64,000 bases of DNA, from the NCBI GenBank assembly GCA_031002005.1, contig CM061918.1, forward strand, positions 58,347,478 to 58,411,477. The letters run 5' to 3'. The notes under the pieces are model-generated. The model saw nothing but the letters and a program-made list of their open reading frames with translations. It ran no database searches and was not told where the DNA came from. The stretch is from Vandiemenella viatica. Taxonomy: Eukaryota > Arthropoda > Insecta > Orthoptera > Morabidae. Positions 38,111 through 49,680 of the stretch are shown in pieces (the first letter of the stretch is position 1; every line of letters begins with the position of its first letter). The position numbers were made by a program, and so were the translations under genes.

Positions 38111-38611
38111 AAAACAAAGCGCGAGCAAAAAAAGGGTCTTTAACTGAAAAAAATAATATTTAAGATCTTGAGTTTGCTATCAAGTCGCCCATTTGGTAGG
38201 CAGACCTGAATTATTAATATGATTGTTTACAGGGGTACCAACTTTATTTGAATAATAGTTTACCCGACGGTCAACATTAAAATCACGAGGATCAACATTT
38301 CACACAGCTAACCATTTTTTTTATCCGCATGGCTATTATTTTTCTTATATTTAAAATTATCTATCGTTTTTCATAATTATTTTCCAGCTTACTGTGTTAG
38401 CCTACCAGTATGACGCTCTAAGTTCCATACAGTCAATCACTGACTACCATGTTGCTATTCCAAACTCCAAACCAATCTATGGTGACACATTTCTTGACAC
38501 TAATACAGGATGTAAAGACTATGAACAGCTTTCCCTCCCATTTCTATACACCCATCTGCCTCGTTTAAAGCTGGCTTCAACAGCACGAGAAGCCATATTT
38601 TTTAAAAAATA
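38111..38611. other. No gene recognised
   Basis: AT-rich spacer. No coding or repeat signal. Confidence 0.4.
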
Positions 38612-38818
38612 AAAATAACGTGTGAGCTCTGGCCACGCATTCTGAATCCCCGTCTGCCATCCAGATTTGGGTTTCCCATGGTGCCCCAAATCACTCCAGA
38701 CGAATACGGCGACGGTTGCTTCAAAAAGGCCATGGTAGAATTCTTTTCCATTCCTTGACCTTGTTCTTTCCTACCTCTAATGACCTCGACGTCGACGAAG
38801 CGTAAAGCCAGAATCAAA
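38612..38818 (+). mobile_element. SINE-A, plus-strand copy with eroded head
   Basis: It runs from an eroded head (AATCCCCGTCTGCCATCCAG) through GTTTCCCATGGTGCCCCAAATC and GGCCATGGTAGAATTC to a well-kept 3' box, TAATGACCTCGACGTCGACG, and GCGTAAAGCCAGAATC. The 3' box is the clearest match to the LINE-E end. Confidence 0.85.
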
Positions 38819-39631
38819 TTAAATAAATGCCGTACCATCAGAATGCTAGTCGCGAGCATTAATCGATGCAGACGGTATTGAGGTAGTTTGCGTGGTGACG
38901 AAAAATACTGGTACGATCCCGTTCCCTAGATCCAACGTAACACATCTCACAAAAAGAACGCCACAAGACACATTGGTTCGTCAACCCGCGATAGAACTAT
39001 CACCTCAATTCCAGTGTAGATCGAAGAAAATGTATGAATAGCATAAGGACGGAGGAGTTGAAATTGTACTATTGGTTAATAGTCCGGTAACGAACTCGTC
39101 ATAAGAAGGGCTCGCAAACATTATAAACCGTATATATATATATATATTGGTCTTACATATTTTGGTAAGAGTATGCAGAAACTAACTTTTCGACATCCGT
39201 CATCCTAGGCACAATTTTCTGTGGCCAAAAAACATCGAAATTTTAATACATTTTTCAGTTTTTTGGCTATTTCCTTATCCAAGCAAGAAATAATTTATTT
39301 TCACTTTAATTAAGGCCAAAATTTCCTACAACTTATGTACTACATAGTTTTTTTCTAAACTGAAAACTAAGAGAGATGCAGCTCTTCGAAAATCAGCAAA
39401 GTTTTACATTTTTCCTAAACTTTGGTTTACACCTACGCTTTCGCTGTAGTTGGAAAAATAGACTGTAGACATGAAAGCATAATGCTATGGCACAATGTTT
39501 ATTTACACAGTCAAAATTAAGTCAAACTACCCCGTTACAGGACAATACCAGAAATACCGCATTCCGAGAAATTTAATCGATTGTAAAACAGAAGGTGATA
39601 CTGATTTCTGCTACACTCCTATGCAAGAACT
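38819..39631. other. No gene recognised; short TA microsatellite
   Basis: AT-rich spacer. (TA)n of about ten units at 39130-39148. Nothing else stands out. Confidence 0.4.
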
Positions 39632-39865
39632 TTATTTTTATTTTTTGCTCCTGATTTTCCGCCTCGTTAATTACAGCCGGGAAAGGTTGGAGGCAGGAAT
39701 GGAAAGGAAATCGGACATCGTCTTTTGAAGGAAGCATCCATCGTTATCCTGGAATCATTCAGGAAATTATGGAAAACCGAAATGTGAATGGCTGGACGGG
39801 GATTTAAACCCGCGCCCTACCGATTCCAAGCGCAAGTGTTTCCGCTCATCCCCCTGTGCACAACG
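39632..39865 (-). mobile_element. SINE-A, diverged copy
   Basis: Plus strand: T-rich tail, CGCCTCGTTAATTACAGCC, GGAAAGGTTGGAGGC, GTCTTTTGAAGGAAGCATCC, GGCTGGACGGGGATTTAAACC, CGCTCATCCCCCTGTGCACA. Tail end and head both eroded. The Tc1-like element starts 11 bp downstream. Confidence 0.75.
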
Positions 39866-39876
39866 GCTGTGTTTTA

Positions 39877-40868
39877 CACTGAAGAGCCAAAGAAACTGGT
39901 ATAGGCATGCGCAAGCAAACGCAGAGATATGTAAACACTCAGAGTACGGCGCTGAGGTCGGTAACACCTAAATAAGACAATAGGTGTCTGGCGCAGGCGT
40001 TAGATAAGTTACTGCTGCTACAATGGCAGGTTATCACGATTTAAATGTGTGTCATCGTGGTGTTATAGTCGGCGCACGAGAGATGGGACACAGCATCTCT
40101 GCGGTAGAAATAAGATGGGGATTTTCCCGTGCAAACATTTACACGAGTGCACCAAGGAATCCGCTAAAACATCAAATCTCCGACATCGCTGTGGCCCGAA
40201 AAAGATCCTGCAAGAACGGGACCAACGACGACTGAAGAGAATCGTTCAACGTAACTGAAGTGCAACCCTTCGGCAAATCGCTGCGGATTTCAATGCTGAG
40301 CCATCAACAAGTGTCAGCGTGCGAACCATTCAACGAAATATCATCGAAATGGGCATTCGGAGCCGAAGGCCCACTCGTGTACCGTTGCTGAGTCCATGAC
40401 ACAAAGCTTTACGCCTCGCCTGGACCTTTGAACGCCGACATTGGACTGTTGATGATTGGAAACATGGTGCCTCGTCTGACGAGTCTTGTTTCCAATTGTA
40501 AATAGCGGATGGGCATGTAGGGGTCTGGAGACCTCATGAATTCATGGACCCTGCAAGTCAGCACGGGACTGTTCAAGATGGTGGAGGTTCTGTAATGGTG
40601 TAGGGCGTGTGCAGTTGGAGTGACATGGGACCCCTGATACGTCTAGATACGACTAACAGGTGACACGTACGTACGCATCCAGGCTGACCGCATGCATCCA
40701 TTCATGTCCCTTGTGCATTCCGACGGAGTTTGTCAATTCCACCAGGACAATGCGACACCCCACACGTCCAGAATTGCTACAGAGTGGCTCCAGGAACACT
40801 CTTCTGAGTTTATGGTAAACACCTCCGCTGGTCACCAGACTCCCGAGACATGATCTTTATTGAGCATA
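39877..40868 (+). mobile_element. Tc1-like transposon TcA copy 1, 3'-truncated
   Basis: Starts after TA with CACTGAAGAGCCAAAGAAAC and continues through a 5' UTR (AGGCATGCG, CAGAGATATGTAAAC). ATG at 40023 opens MAGYHDLNVCHRGVIVGARE and MGHSISAVEIRWGFSRANIY, which is the transposase N-terminus, but indels break the frame by codon 70. Later blocks (ACACAAAGCTTTACGCCTCG, GGACAATGCGACACCCCACAC) remain. It stops at ATTGAGCATATC, within the codons for the last catalytic Glu, so the 3' third and right terminal repeat are missing. From memory it is close to an element abundant in Schistocerca-type locusts. Confidence 0.85.
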
Positions 40869-41545
40869 TCGAAACAACTTTTGAGTAGTTTTAATTGAAT
40901 GATGAGCATGTTTCACTTAATGCACGATTAATTTACACTGAAGATCCAAAGAAACTGGTATAGGCATGTGTATGCAAACACAGAGATATGTAAAGCCTCA
41001 GAGTACAGCGCTGCGGTTGCCATCACCAATATCAGACAACAGGTGTTGGCGCAGGTGTTAGATTAGTTACTGCTACTACAAAGGCAGGTTATCACGATTT
41101 AAGTGAATTTGAATGTGGTATTACAATCGATGCACGAGAGATGGGACACAGCATCTCCAAGGTGGGGATTTTCCGGTACGACTATTTCACGAGTATCGGA
41201 TATCGGAAATCCGGTAAAACATCAAATCTCCGACAGAGCTGCGGCCGGAAAAAGATCCGGCAAGAACGTGACCAACGACGACTGAAGAGAATTTTTCAGC
41301 GTGACAGAAGTGTAACCTTTCCGCAGATTGCTGTGGTTTTCAATGCTGGGCCACCAACAAGTGTCAGCTTGTGAACCATTCAACGAAACATCATTGATAT
41401 GGGCTCTCAGAGCTGAAGGCCTACTCGTGCACCCTTGATGAGTGCATGACACAAAGCTTTACGCCTCAACTGGGCCCATCAACACCGACATTGGACTGTT
41501 GATGACTGGAAACATGTTGCTTGGTATGACGAGTCTCGTTTCCAA

Positions 41546-42046
41546 TTGTATCGAGCGGATGGACGTGTACGGGTATGGAGACAACCCCATGAATTCATGG
41601 ACCCTGCATGTCAACAGGGGACTGTTCAAGCTGGTGGAGGCTCTGTAATGGTGTGGGGCGTGTGCATTTGGAGTGACATGGGACCCCTGATACATTTAGA
41701 TATGACTCTGACACGTGACACGTACGTACGCATCCTGGCTGATCACCTGCATCCATTCATGTCCATTATGCATTCCGACGGAGTTGGTCAATTCCAGCAG
41801 GACAATGCTACACCCCAAACGTCCAGAATTACTACAGAGATGCTCCAGGAACACTCTTCTGAGTTTAAACACCTCCGCTGGCCACCAGACTCCCCACACA
41901 TGATCATTATTGAGCACATCTGGGATTGGGATGCCTTGCAATGTGCCGTTCAGAAGAGATCTCCACCACCTCTTACTCTTAAGGATTTATGGACAGCTCT
42001 TCCCTCTAGCACTACTTCAGACATTAGTCGAGTCCATGCAAATCGT
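41546..42046 (+). pseudogene. TcA transposase, C-terminal half
   Basis: An open frame containing MYRADGRVRVWRQPHEFMDP, VMVWGVCIWSDMGPL, QFQQDNATPQTSRITTEML, SEFKHLRWPPDSPHMIII and EHIWD. Catalytic Asp of QQDNA and Glu of IIEHIWD are 36 residues apart, which fits the DD36E (Incomer) group of Tc1/mariner. A 6-base duplication (GGGATTGGGATG) adds Trp-Asp after EHIWD, and the end is cut off by the SINE-A insertion. Upstream codons are out of frame. Confidence 0.85.
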
Positions 42047-42287
42047 ACCGAGCGTGGCGGTGTAACGGTTAGCGTTCTCGCCTCGCATTCGGGAGGTCGG
42101 CGGTTCGAATCCCCGTCCGGGCATCCAGATTTGGGTTTTACATGGTTTCCCAAATCACTCCAGGCAAATGCCGGGATGCTTCCTTCAAAAGGCCATGGCT
42201 GAATTCCTTCCCATTCCTTGCCCCCCATCCTTTCCCGTCTCTAAAGACCTCGCTGTTGAGAGACGTAAAGCAGATAAAAAGAAAAAA
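42047..42287 (+). mobile_element. SINE-A, intact, inserted in TcA copy 2
   Basis: The direct repeat CATGCAAATCGT flanks it (42035-42046 and 42288-42299). Head ACCGAGCGTGGCGGTGTAACGG, B box GGTTCGAATCC, body as in the young copies, end TCTAAAGACCTCGCTGTTGAG, AGACGTAAAGCAGATAAAAAG. The tail variant (AAGACCTCGCTGTTGAG) is intermediate between the common 3' box and that of the 554/2850 pair. Confidence 0.93.
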
Positions 42288-42399
42288 CATGCAAATCGTG
42301 TTGCGACACTTCTGCGTGCTCGCGGGGCCCCTGCATGATATTAGGCAGGTGTACCAGTTTCTTTGGATCTTCAGTTGCAAACGCTTGCTCTGGCTGCTG

Positions 42400-42760
42400 T
42401 GAACTCTTATGCGTCCGGTAGGGTGGCGCTTTAGCTGCCCGGTGTGCCACCTAGGAGGTGGATGTGTCGTGACGAGGTGGCGTTAGCGCGTGGCGCCAGT
42501 TCGGGCGACGGCCGACAGGTGTCAGCAGGCGCCGCGCTCAGTGTCAAGTTCATTGACTCGCGGACCGGACGCAGCAGCGCTAGTATCGACCTCGTGGCGC
42601 CGCATGCGCACTGCCGTAGGCGTAATGTGCTGTCAAGCACTGACCATTGCTATTGCAATGACTCACTCATCCACGTGTTAATAAACTGGAATTTGGTCAT
42701 CTCGGTTTTGTACTCACCCACAGAGCGTATTCATATTTCCTCACCAATTGTTTTTATCAT
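42400..42760. other. GC-rich island, possibly an LTR or exon, undecided
   Basis: A GC- and CpG-rich segment (42430-42640) followed by AATAAA at about 42682 and a T/C-rich stretch ending CACCCACA. Island plus AATAAA plus a TG...CA frame would fit a solo LTR, but no 4-6-bp target-site duplication can be shown. Open frames on both strands reflect the high GC. Probably not a gene. Confidence 0.25.
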
Positions 42761-43969
42761 ATGAGCTTCAGTGTGATTGATCCACCTTATGACAACAAAG
42801 GACACAACATTTAAGTGATATGACCATGCTCTCGTCACATTTGTATTGACGATCACTATAAAATCGGATCAGGAAAGGAATAATATTAGCGCGTTCCCAT
42901 TACTGCCATCGGCAATACAAGTACGATTGCAACGGAGGTCATCTTCGAGGATGTTCAGTGCTAGACATTCAGGGATGCGGAGGTGGAAAAAGAGATTGAT
43001 AATAATTCATATTTTAATATTTTATCAAAAATAAACTTAAAATCAAAATAAGTATATTTTTTATCTCAATTTCTACATTAGGAAAAGTCTATTTCCATGT
43101 AACACTGCCATAATCATTTATATTTGCGACAACTTTCAACAACAAAAACCGTGGAATGATTTCACAAGTGAATTAAATTATTTACATAACTACGCACGAG
43201 TAAAAACGTCTTTGTCGTATGTGCACTGAGAACAGGCCAGTTGACTTTACATACAAGTTCAAACGTGCAAATTCATCACTTAGGTCAATAACACCGTTCA
43301 GTTCATCGTTATTTTTATTGTAAGATCGTAAGAAAAAAAACCACCACGTTCTTGTCAGCTAAGCGACGATGAGCGGAATTTCTTATAAAGATAAAAAAAA
43401 ATAATATATATTGCAATGTAAACAAAACCTCCGTTATAAATTGCGGAAGCGGAGGTAGGATTTAATGCGCAAGCTGCGAACTTACGGATGCCGTACCCTG
43501 TTACATCCCTAATTACAATGTTAATTGGTCAGATCTATCGCGCCGTTACCGGAACTTCAGTTTGATCATCTGATGACAGGTAGAAAGCATCTGGCGACGG
43601 AGTTCTTAATGTTTCAATGAGAAATCTTGTTCCCCATCAGGTATTTCAGTCGGAGTCTTTAGAGTAATTCGTCTGCTCCAAGCTGTAGTCTGTCTTAGAA
43701 TATCTCACAAGGCTTGGTCTCTGCTATGGAATGAGATACTAGCGGTAAACTACGAAACGTGGAATTCGGTGAAAATTTAGTGATGCATTACTCTCTACAG
43801 ACAACCATAAATTTGCCAAAACATTTTACGTTTGTCAGCTGTTGCCCACAGCTATGCCCGCGCGGGCATGAAGGAGTGTGAACGAATAATCCACCCCCCC
43901 CTCTCCTTCTTCCCCTCGACTTTATAAGCTGCTATTAACTAAAACAGGACAGAACAATGTGATTACTAT
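42761..43969. other. No gene recognised
   Basis: About 1.2 kb of AT-rich sequence with no transposon or exon signature that I can support. Short C run near 43886-43893. Confidence 0.4.
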
Positions 43970-43984
43970 TATTATAATTATTTT

Positions 43985-44490
43985 GCTGTCATCAGTCTTT
44001 CCATTAGTTTTATGCAATCCTCCGTTCCTTACTAACTTTTCATCTCAACATACTTCTTACAATCCATATCCTAAATTATCTGCTTCATATATTCTAATCT
44101 CTGCCTTCCTCTACAGTTCTTACCTTCGACTGTTCCCTCCACTAACAAATTAACCAATCCAGCATGTCTCAAAATATGACCCACAAGCCTGTCTCTTCTT
44201 ACTGTAAGCTTCTTCCACAAACTTCTTTCCTCATCCATCATTTCAAAAACTGGTTCATTTCGTACTTTGTCTGTCAACTTATTTTTCAACATTTTTCTGT
44301 AGCACCACATTTCAAATTCTTCAATTTTCTCTCTTTCTGGTATTCCTAAAGTCTATGCTGTGCTCCACACATAGAGTTTTAAAAACTTCTTTCTGGGTCA
44401 TGGATCAATATTTTAAACTAAAAAGTTTCTCTTTTTCATAAAGGCTCTTTTTTCTAGTGCACTTCTGCTTTTAACATCATTCCATCTAAA
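43985..44490 (-). pseudogene. LINE-A remnant, minus strand
   Basis: Reverse complement of the LINE-A 3' region, better kept than 16840-17235. A minus frame (44310-44071) reads MWCYRKMLKNKLTDKVRNEP, then RSLWKKLTVRRDRLVGHILR and NLLVEGTVEGKNCRGRQRLE. This equals the C-terminal domain at 31130-31370. The 3' end is at about 43985 (CTGTCATCAGTCTTTCC on plus). Upstream it extends to the KRAFMKKRN region before decaying. Confidence 0.88.
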
Positions 44491-44545
44491 GAGAGGAAAG
44501 TGCTAAAATAATGGAATCTTAGGCGATATCCCAATATTATCTAGG

Positions 44546-44962
44546 ATAGAGTTTCTCAACCTTTTTCAAGGACCAGAAAAAAAAAAAAATCTATTGACCA
44601 CACTTAGAGGCCTAACAACCAACCCAACCAATTGTTATCAGTTCTAAAACACTTACCACTACAATAAGGGGCTCCTAAAACCGCCCCTTATTTAATCCTC
44701 AAAGGAACGCCGCTATCTTTGACGTTTTTAATGAAGAACCTATTATAGTAGCGATGCAGCCATCCTCATATCATGGAAATACGATGACTTTTAGAAAGTT
44801 TTGCTTACATGTCGGAAAAGTACGAGTACGGTATCAATTTTATGTGAACAATTTTTACTAATTTTTTTTCGTAAATTTAATTCAGTTAAAATTAAATATT
44901 TAATATTTTGCCTATGGACCCCCTTCGAGACCAAAGGATGAAAAACAATGGTACAGAGGATT
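44546..44962. mobile_element. hAT-like non-autonomous element
   Basis: Left end AGAGTTTCTCAACCTTTTTC, AAGGACCAGAAA; right end CCTATGGACCCCCTTCGAGAC, CAAAGGATG. Ends of the form CAGxGGTTCTCAAxCTTTT and GGGGACCCC are typical of hAT elements. The inside is AT-rich without a transposase. Confidence 0.55.
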
Positions 44963-45150
44963 GTGTATAAGTTAACTCGGATGGGAACGATGTTCATTAG
45001 AATGTGTGTGCCAAATTCTTCTCGTCTGACACCTTGGCGAGTAGTTTGCACTAAGACCTGCAACCACTGAAAAAGATGGACCTGACAGCATCTGTGATAT
45101 TTGTCATCCCTCAATGTAGTCGGGCAATGTTCCCCAAAGCCGAATACATA

Positions 45151-45512
45151 AAGGAGCGTCTATTAATTACATGAGGTGAAATGTGGGGAGGGTCAGGAAA
45201 ACCTCACCAAATCTCACGAAAAGGGGGAGGGGTTGGTCGACGAAAATTTCAGGCGAGCTTTAGAAATTCTTGAAGGACAATAGAGATTTAAAAAAAGGTC
45301 CACAGATGTCGACTTTGGGGGGGGGGGGAGATCAGGTCTAGAAACGACGCGGATGAGGAGGGTTTACCCACCCTTAGAAGCAAGAGACTTAAAAAAAAGT
45401 CTCAAAAAACTACGAGATCGATCAGAAGGGGCAGAGTCCTGTCGAAATCTCACGACATCTTAGGGAGTGGGGGGGGCCGTAATAACACGGCACGTAATTA
45501 ATAGACGCCCCC
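45151..45512. mobile_element. MITE-A copy 3, 362 bp
   Basis: Left AAGGAGCGTCTATTAATTAC, ATGAGGTG; right GGCACGTAATTAATAGACGCC, CCCT. The family pattern (GGxGYRTCYATxAATTACxTG) with purine-rich sub-terminal G runs is kept (G12 at 45317-45328). The interior repeats TCTCAC(G/C)A motifs. The middle base of the end motif differs from copies 1 and 2 on both arms in a compensating way. Confidence 0.8.
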
Positions 45513-46176
45513 TAACAGCAAGTTCTGTAAGAGGCAGAGTATTTGCATCTGGACTCCTGCTGGTTTCTACTTTTTTGTTGTCCATATCTACTCTTGTCTA
45601 TAATTCCCTGAACATTTCAGTCTAATGTTTTTTGAACAACGCTAATGACGATGGAAAGTATCTGTAAAAGATGTTATGTGAATCGTAGGTCTACCAATAA
45701 TAACGTGCAGGTTTCTGCGAGGTCTATTATTATGCAGATTTTCTTATCTTTTTCTAATCGTGGGACTTGTTTTGTCTGGGAGACCCCGGTGGTTCGGCTG
45801 CCTAGTGGTGGAGTTTTTATTGCTCCCGTCATCCGCCTCTGCCGTTATCGCTGCCCAAATGGAAGAGCTGTTTGTGCAACCTGTAACCTATTTCCTGTAC
45901 GATAAGTGATGTATGAGGCAGAAATCGGGGACCGGCCCAGCATTTGCCTTTAGGCAGCAGTTTGACGTGGATCTGTCTTACCTCTGCAGCAGCATTGATA
46001 GCTTATTGTGCAGGGGATATGTTGTAACCTTTTGTTTGGAGGTAGCTGAAGTGTTCATGTCACAAACGTAGAGGAAAGGAACCAAAGTTAGATCCCCAAT
46101 TAGTTTTGTTAGCTATTTCATCTTTTATTTGAGTTTACTTTAATTTTAATGGAATAGTTCTTTGGTATGTTTTCGA
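45513..46176. other. No gene recognised
   Basis: A plus frame at 45645-45905 has mixed composition and no domain. Nothing else can be supported. Confidence 0.35.
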
Positions 46177-46248
46177 ATAGTCTGTACGACGGAAGTTAGT
46201 AAATATCTGATCATAGTCTGTACGACGGAAGTTAGTAAATATCTGATC
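46177..46248. repeat. Perfect tandem duplication, 36 bp x 2
   Basis: ATAGTCTGTACGACGGAAG, TTAGTAAATATCTGATC is repeated exactly, head to tail (46177-46212 and 46213-46248). The absence of any difference points to a recent event or an assembly effect. Confidence 0.9.
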
Positions 46249-46796
46249 ACAGTCCTCAAATTTATTTTTTAGTAAAAAGTTTCAAAAAAAAAAAAAATCT
46301 CTGAGAAAAAGGTAGGCAAAATCGGACCCCTGTTACGAATATAAGCAAAACTACCGGAAAAGTCTATAAAAATTAGAAACAATATGAAAGCGCTTTAATC
46401 TAACATCTTACAAAGTGGTATAAACAACCTAGCTTATCTGAAATTCATAATGTTTGATAATTTGCCACCTAAGAAAAAAATTGTTAGTTTGTACGTTAAT
46501 AAGTATTTGCAGTAAATCAAAAAAATCACCACCTTTTCTCACAAAGCTTTCTGTTTGTTTTGCCCACCTGAAACGGCATTTCAAAACAGTTTCACGAATT
46601 GGCGAAATATGAATATAAATTAGGGGGGGGGGCGACTAGAGGAACGCCCAGGGGTCCTATATACGACGACAGTTTCAGGCATTTAAAAAGAATGTTGGGT
46701 AGATATCAAAGTAAAATATGACACGGTGAAACAGAATAGTATTTTCCATCGACATTGTAGTAAACAAATTGTTACTTTCTTCCTTAGGAACAACTT

Positions 46797-47075
46797 AAAA
46801 ATTCTGTTTAATGCACTTCTGCAAAAACTTTCACTCTTACTGAAAGCACTAACAGCGTAACTGGTGGTATGTTTGTCTCTGTCCAATCCTGCAAACGTCA
46901 AAACCCATCATTACGTTCAATATCTAAAATTACAAATGAAATTTAATGCATCTCTATAAAAAAAAACTTTCGCTCTTACTGAAAGCACTATTAGCGCAAA
47001 TGTCGGGACACTTGCCTCTTCCCAACCATGCAAACTTCAAAACCCATCATTTCTTTCGATATCTAAATGTACAAA
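46797..47075. repeat. Diverged tandem duplication, about 137-bp unit
   Basis: Both units share AATGCA(C/T)(T/C)TCT, AAAACTTTC(A/G)CTCTTACTG, AAAGCACTA, GTCTCT/CCTCTTCCCAA, TGCAAAC(G/T)TCAAAACCCATC and TATCTAAA. Function unknown. Confidence 0.7.
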
Positions 47076-47374
47076 TATACGCTTCAGAATACAGCATCAC
47101 CCAAGTGAAGTAAAGTAGGGGGGGGGGGGGGGTCCGACTTAAGGACGAGGGTCCGGGTTTGATTACTTTCCCCTACTGACTGAACAAAAGTGGAGCTAGA
47201 ACTATTCCTTGAGGTAGTCCGCTATTCAGAGTTCTACACTTCAAGAAAGAGCTCTACCGGGCATACCTATTATTGCTGAAGTGATAAATAAAAAATGAAA
47301 CCCAACTACAAATGTCACAAAAAATCAAAATGTCCAAAAAACATATTTGGACATTGTGTAGACGGACTCCTAGC

Positions 47375-47470
47375 CCATGCAGTAGAGCGTCTAACTACGG
47401 CCCGGACGAGTGGGGTTCTATCCCCGACGAAACCCAGGATCTTTACTCGAAGCTGAACGTCCGGAACGCC
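47375..47470 (+). mobile_element. tRNA-like fragment, family undetermined
   Basis: TAGCCCATGCAGTAGAGCG (A-box-like) and GGGGTTCTATCCCC (B-box-like with a short stem) at tRNA-like spacing, followed by CGAAACCCAGGATC. It is not a folding tRNA. Probably a SINE head. Confidence 0.4.
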
Positions 47471-47640
47471 CCCCAGGCCTACTCAGCCTAAGGACTACGA
47501 GAATACGGCTTCAAGCTGTGAAAACCCTCGACCTTTGCCTTTTTTTTAATGACTGAATAAGTTTTTAAAATTATTTTAGTGATTATCTTATTCCAAGAGA
47601 TTACTATGCGAACTCCTTGAAGTTTTCCCCCCCCCCCCCC

Positions 47641-47700
47641 TTTAGAGCGCATCGACAGCGAGGTCATTAGCGAACATCTTGAAGCAACCTAACATATCCC
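47641..47700 (-). mobile_element. LINE-E 3' end fragment
   Basis: TTTAGAGCGCATCGACAGCG, AGGTCATTAGCGAACATC on plus equals the LINE-E end at 25727-25760 (GGGCGCGTCGACAGCGGGG, TCATTGGCGACC). A C14 run (47627-47640) stands where the A tail (T on plus) would be expected. Confidence 0.65.
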
Positions 47701-47900
47701 AAGGGGCAGGAGGAGGGGGGGGGGTGTACGCGTACCACCAATAAGATTAATTAGTTCATAAACGCCTTTCCCAACGAAGACCTTGGTTGATTCAAAGTCA
47801 ACTGTCGTTTGCTGTGCTTCATGTGTGGTGTTGAGCAATACTGAGAGTAGAGCTCAAGCAAACCGCATGTATGCATTACTGACTCGAAGTAATGAAACGT

Positions 47901-48900
47901 NNNNNNNNNNNNNNNNNNNNNNNNNNNNNNNNNNNNNNNNNNNNNNNNNNNNNNNNNNNNNNNNNNNNNNNNNNNNNNNNNNNNNNNNNNNNNNNNNNNN
48001 NNNNNNNNNNNNNNNNNNNNNNNNNNNNNNNNNNNNNNNNNNNNNNNNNNNNNNNNNNNNNNNNNNNNNNNNNNNNNNNNNNNNNNNNNNNNNNNNNNNN
48101 NNNNNNNNNNNNNNNNNNNNNNNNNNNNNNNNNNNNNNNNNNNNNNNNNNNNNNNNNNNNNNNNNNNNNNNNNNNNNNNNNNNNNNNNNNNNNNNNNNNN
48201 NNNNNNNNNNNNNNNNNNNNNNNNNNNNNNNNNNNNNNNNNNNNNNNNNNNNNNNNNNNNNNNNNNNNNNNNNNNNNNNNNNNNNNNNNNNNNNNNNNNN
48301 NNNNNNNNNNNNNNNNNNNNNNNNNNNNNNNNNNNNNNNNNNNNNNNNNNNNNNNNNNNNNNNNNNNNNNNNNNNNNNNNNNNNNNNNNNNNNNNNNNNN
48401 NNNNNNNNNNNNNNNNNNNNNNNNNNNNNNNNNNNNNNNNNNNNNNNNNNNNNNNNNNNNNNNNNNNNNNNNNNNNNNNNNNNNNNNNNNNNNNNNNNNN
48501 NNNNNNNNNNNNNNNNNNNNNNNNNNNNNNNNNNNNNNNNNNNNNNNNNNNNNNNNNNNNNNNNNNNNNNNNNNNNNNNNNNNNNNNNNNNNNNNNNNNN
48601 NNNNNNNNNNNNNNNNNNNNNNNNNNNNNNNNNNNNNNNNNNNNNNNNNNNNNNNNNNNNNNNNNNNNNNNNNNNNNNNNNNNNNNNNNNNNNNNNNNNN
48701 NNNNNNNNNNNNNNNNNNNNNNNNNNNNNNNNNNNNNNNNNNNNNNNNNNNNNNNNNNNNNNNNNNNNNNNNNNNNNNNNNNNNNNNNNNNNNNNNNNNN
48801 NNNNNNNNNNNNNNNNNNNNNNNNNNNNNNNNNNNNNNNNNNNNNNNNNNNNNNNNNNNNNNNNNNNNNNNNNNNNNNNNNNNNNNNNNNNNNNNNNNNN
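47901..48900. other. Assembly gap, exactly 1000 N
   Basis: Unsequenced. The round length points to a fixed-size scaffold gap, so the true distance is unknown. The frames that appear to cross it are artefacts. Confidence 0.99.
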
Positions 48901-49680
48901 ACTAAGACAATTTTATTTCGATATCATATTATAACATTGTTACTATCGATAACCGTCATTAATTAATCGATGGTCATTCATCAATTTCAATCGAGAATTA
49001 CTACTGGTATCAAAGGAATAGAATTAACAACGCAAAAGATTAAATACAACATTTTGAAGCAGAAACAGAAGTAACAGAAACAAAAATTAAGTAATTTATG
49101 TATTCCGATTTTCTTTTTTATTTTCTTTTTTAGATATTCTCGGAGTTGTCTCAATTCAATTTCATCTCAGTTGGAACAAACACCAAACAAACTGAATACA
49201 TTTATGCATATACATAGATTACTCCGAAAATACTCTGACGATTTACATGAAAGTTTTGTTAGCTGGAAGAGGAAACTCCACGAATGTTTCGGTGAAAAAA
49301 ATTTTAAAACGAGTTCCGTGCATTATTATTATTATTACTATTTTCAAAATTTACCAAAAACAAAATAAAACCGTTTTAATGTATGTACACTGTACCAAAC
49401 TAACAATGAATTCCGCGATTGATTACTTCGGTTCTTTTTAAATTGTCTTTAAAAATTGAGGAAATTCTAACTTCTGCATTTTTAATCAATTTCAAAGGAG
49501 GATATTCTCGTTTATTTTTTTAAAATGTATGTAAACAGATTACTTCGAAACTACGCTAAAAGTTTGCGTAAACCTTTTTTAAGGTGAAAGGGAATGCACC
49601 CATTCGAATTTCATAATCGGTAGCTACAGTAATCATTTTTGTTGAATTTAACACACAAAAGTAAGTAACATTAGTTATAC

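Larger units (their letters stand above)
40936..42377 (+). mobile_element. Tc1-like transposon TcA copy 2, both ends, SINE-A inside
   Basis: Left end CACTGAAGATCCAAAGAAAC (after TA) and right end GTTTCTTTGGATCTTCAGT are inverted repeats of about 26 bp. The order of parts equals copy 1, and here the 3' part is present. The start codon of the transposase is AAG instead of ATG. A SINE-A (42047-42287) with its own target-site duplication interrupts the 3' part. Copies 1 and 2 lie head to tail, 67 bp apart. Confidence 0.9.

Noticed and set aside
42400..42760. Solo LTR of an LTR retrotransposon
   Set aside because: Suggestive AATAAA and TG/CA ends, but no target-site duplication, no primer-binding site and no second copy in the window. 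Left undecided in the feature list.
47783..48934. Long open frame across the gap
   Set aside because: It consists of N; no sequence supports it.
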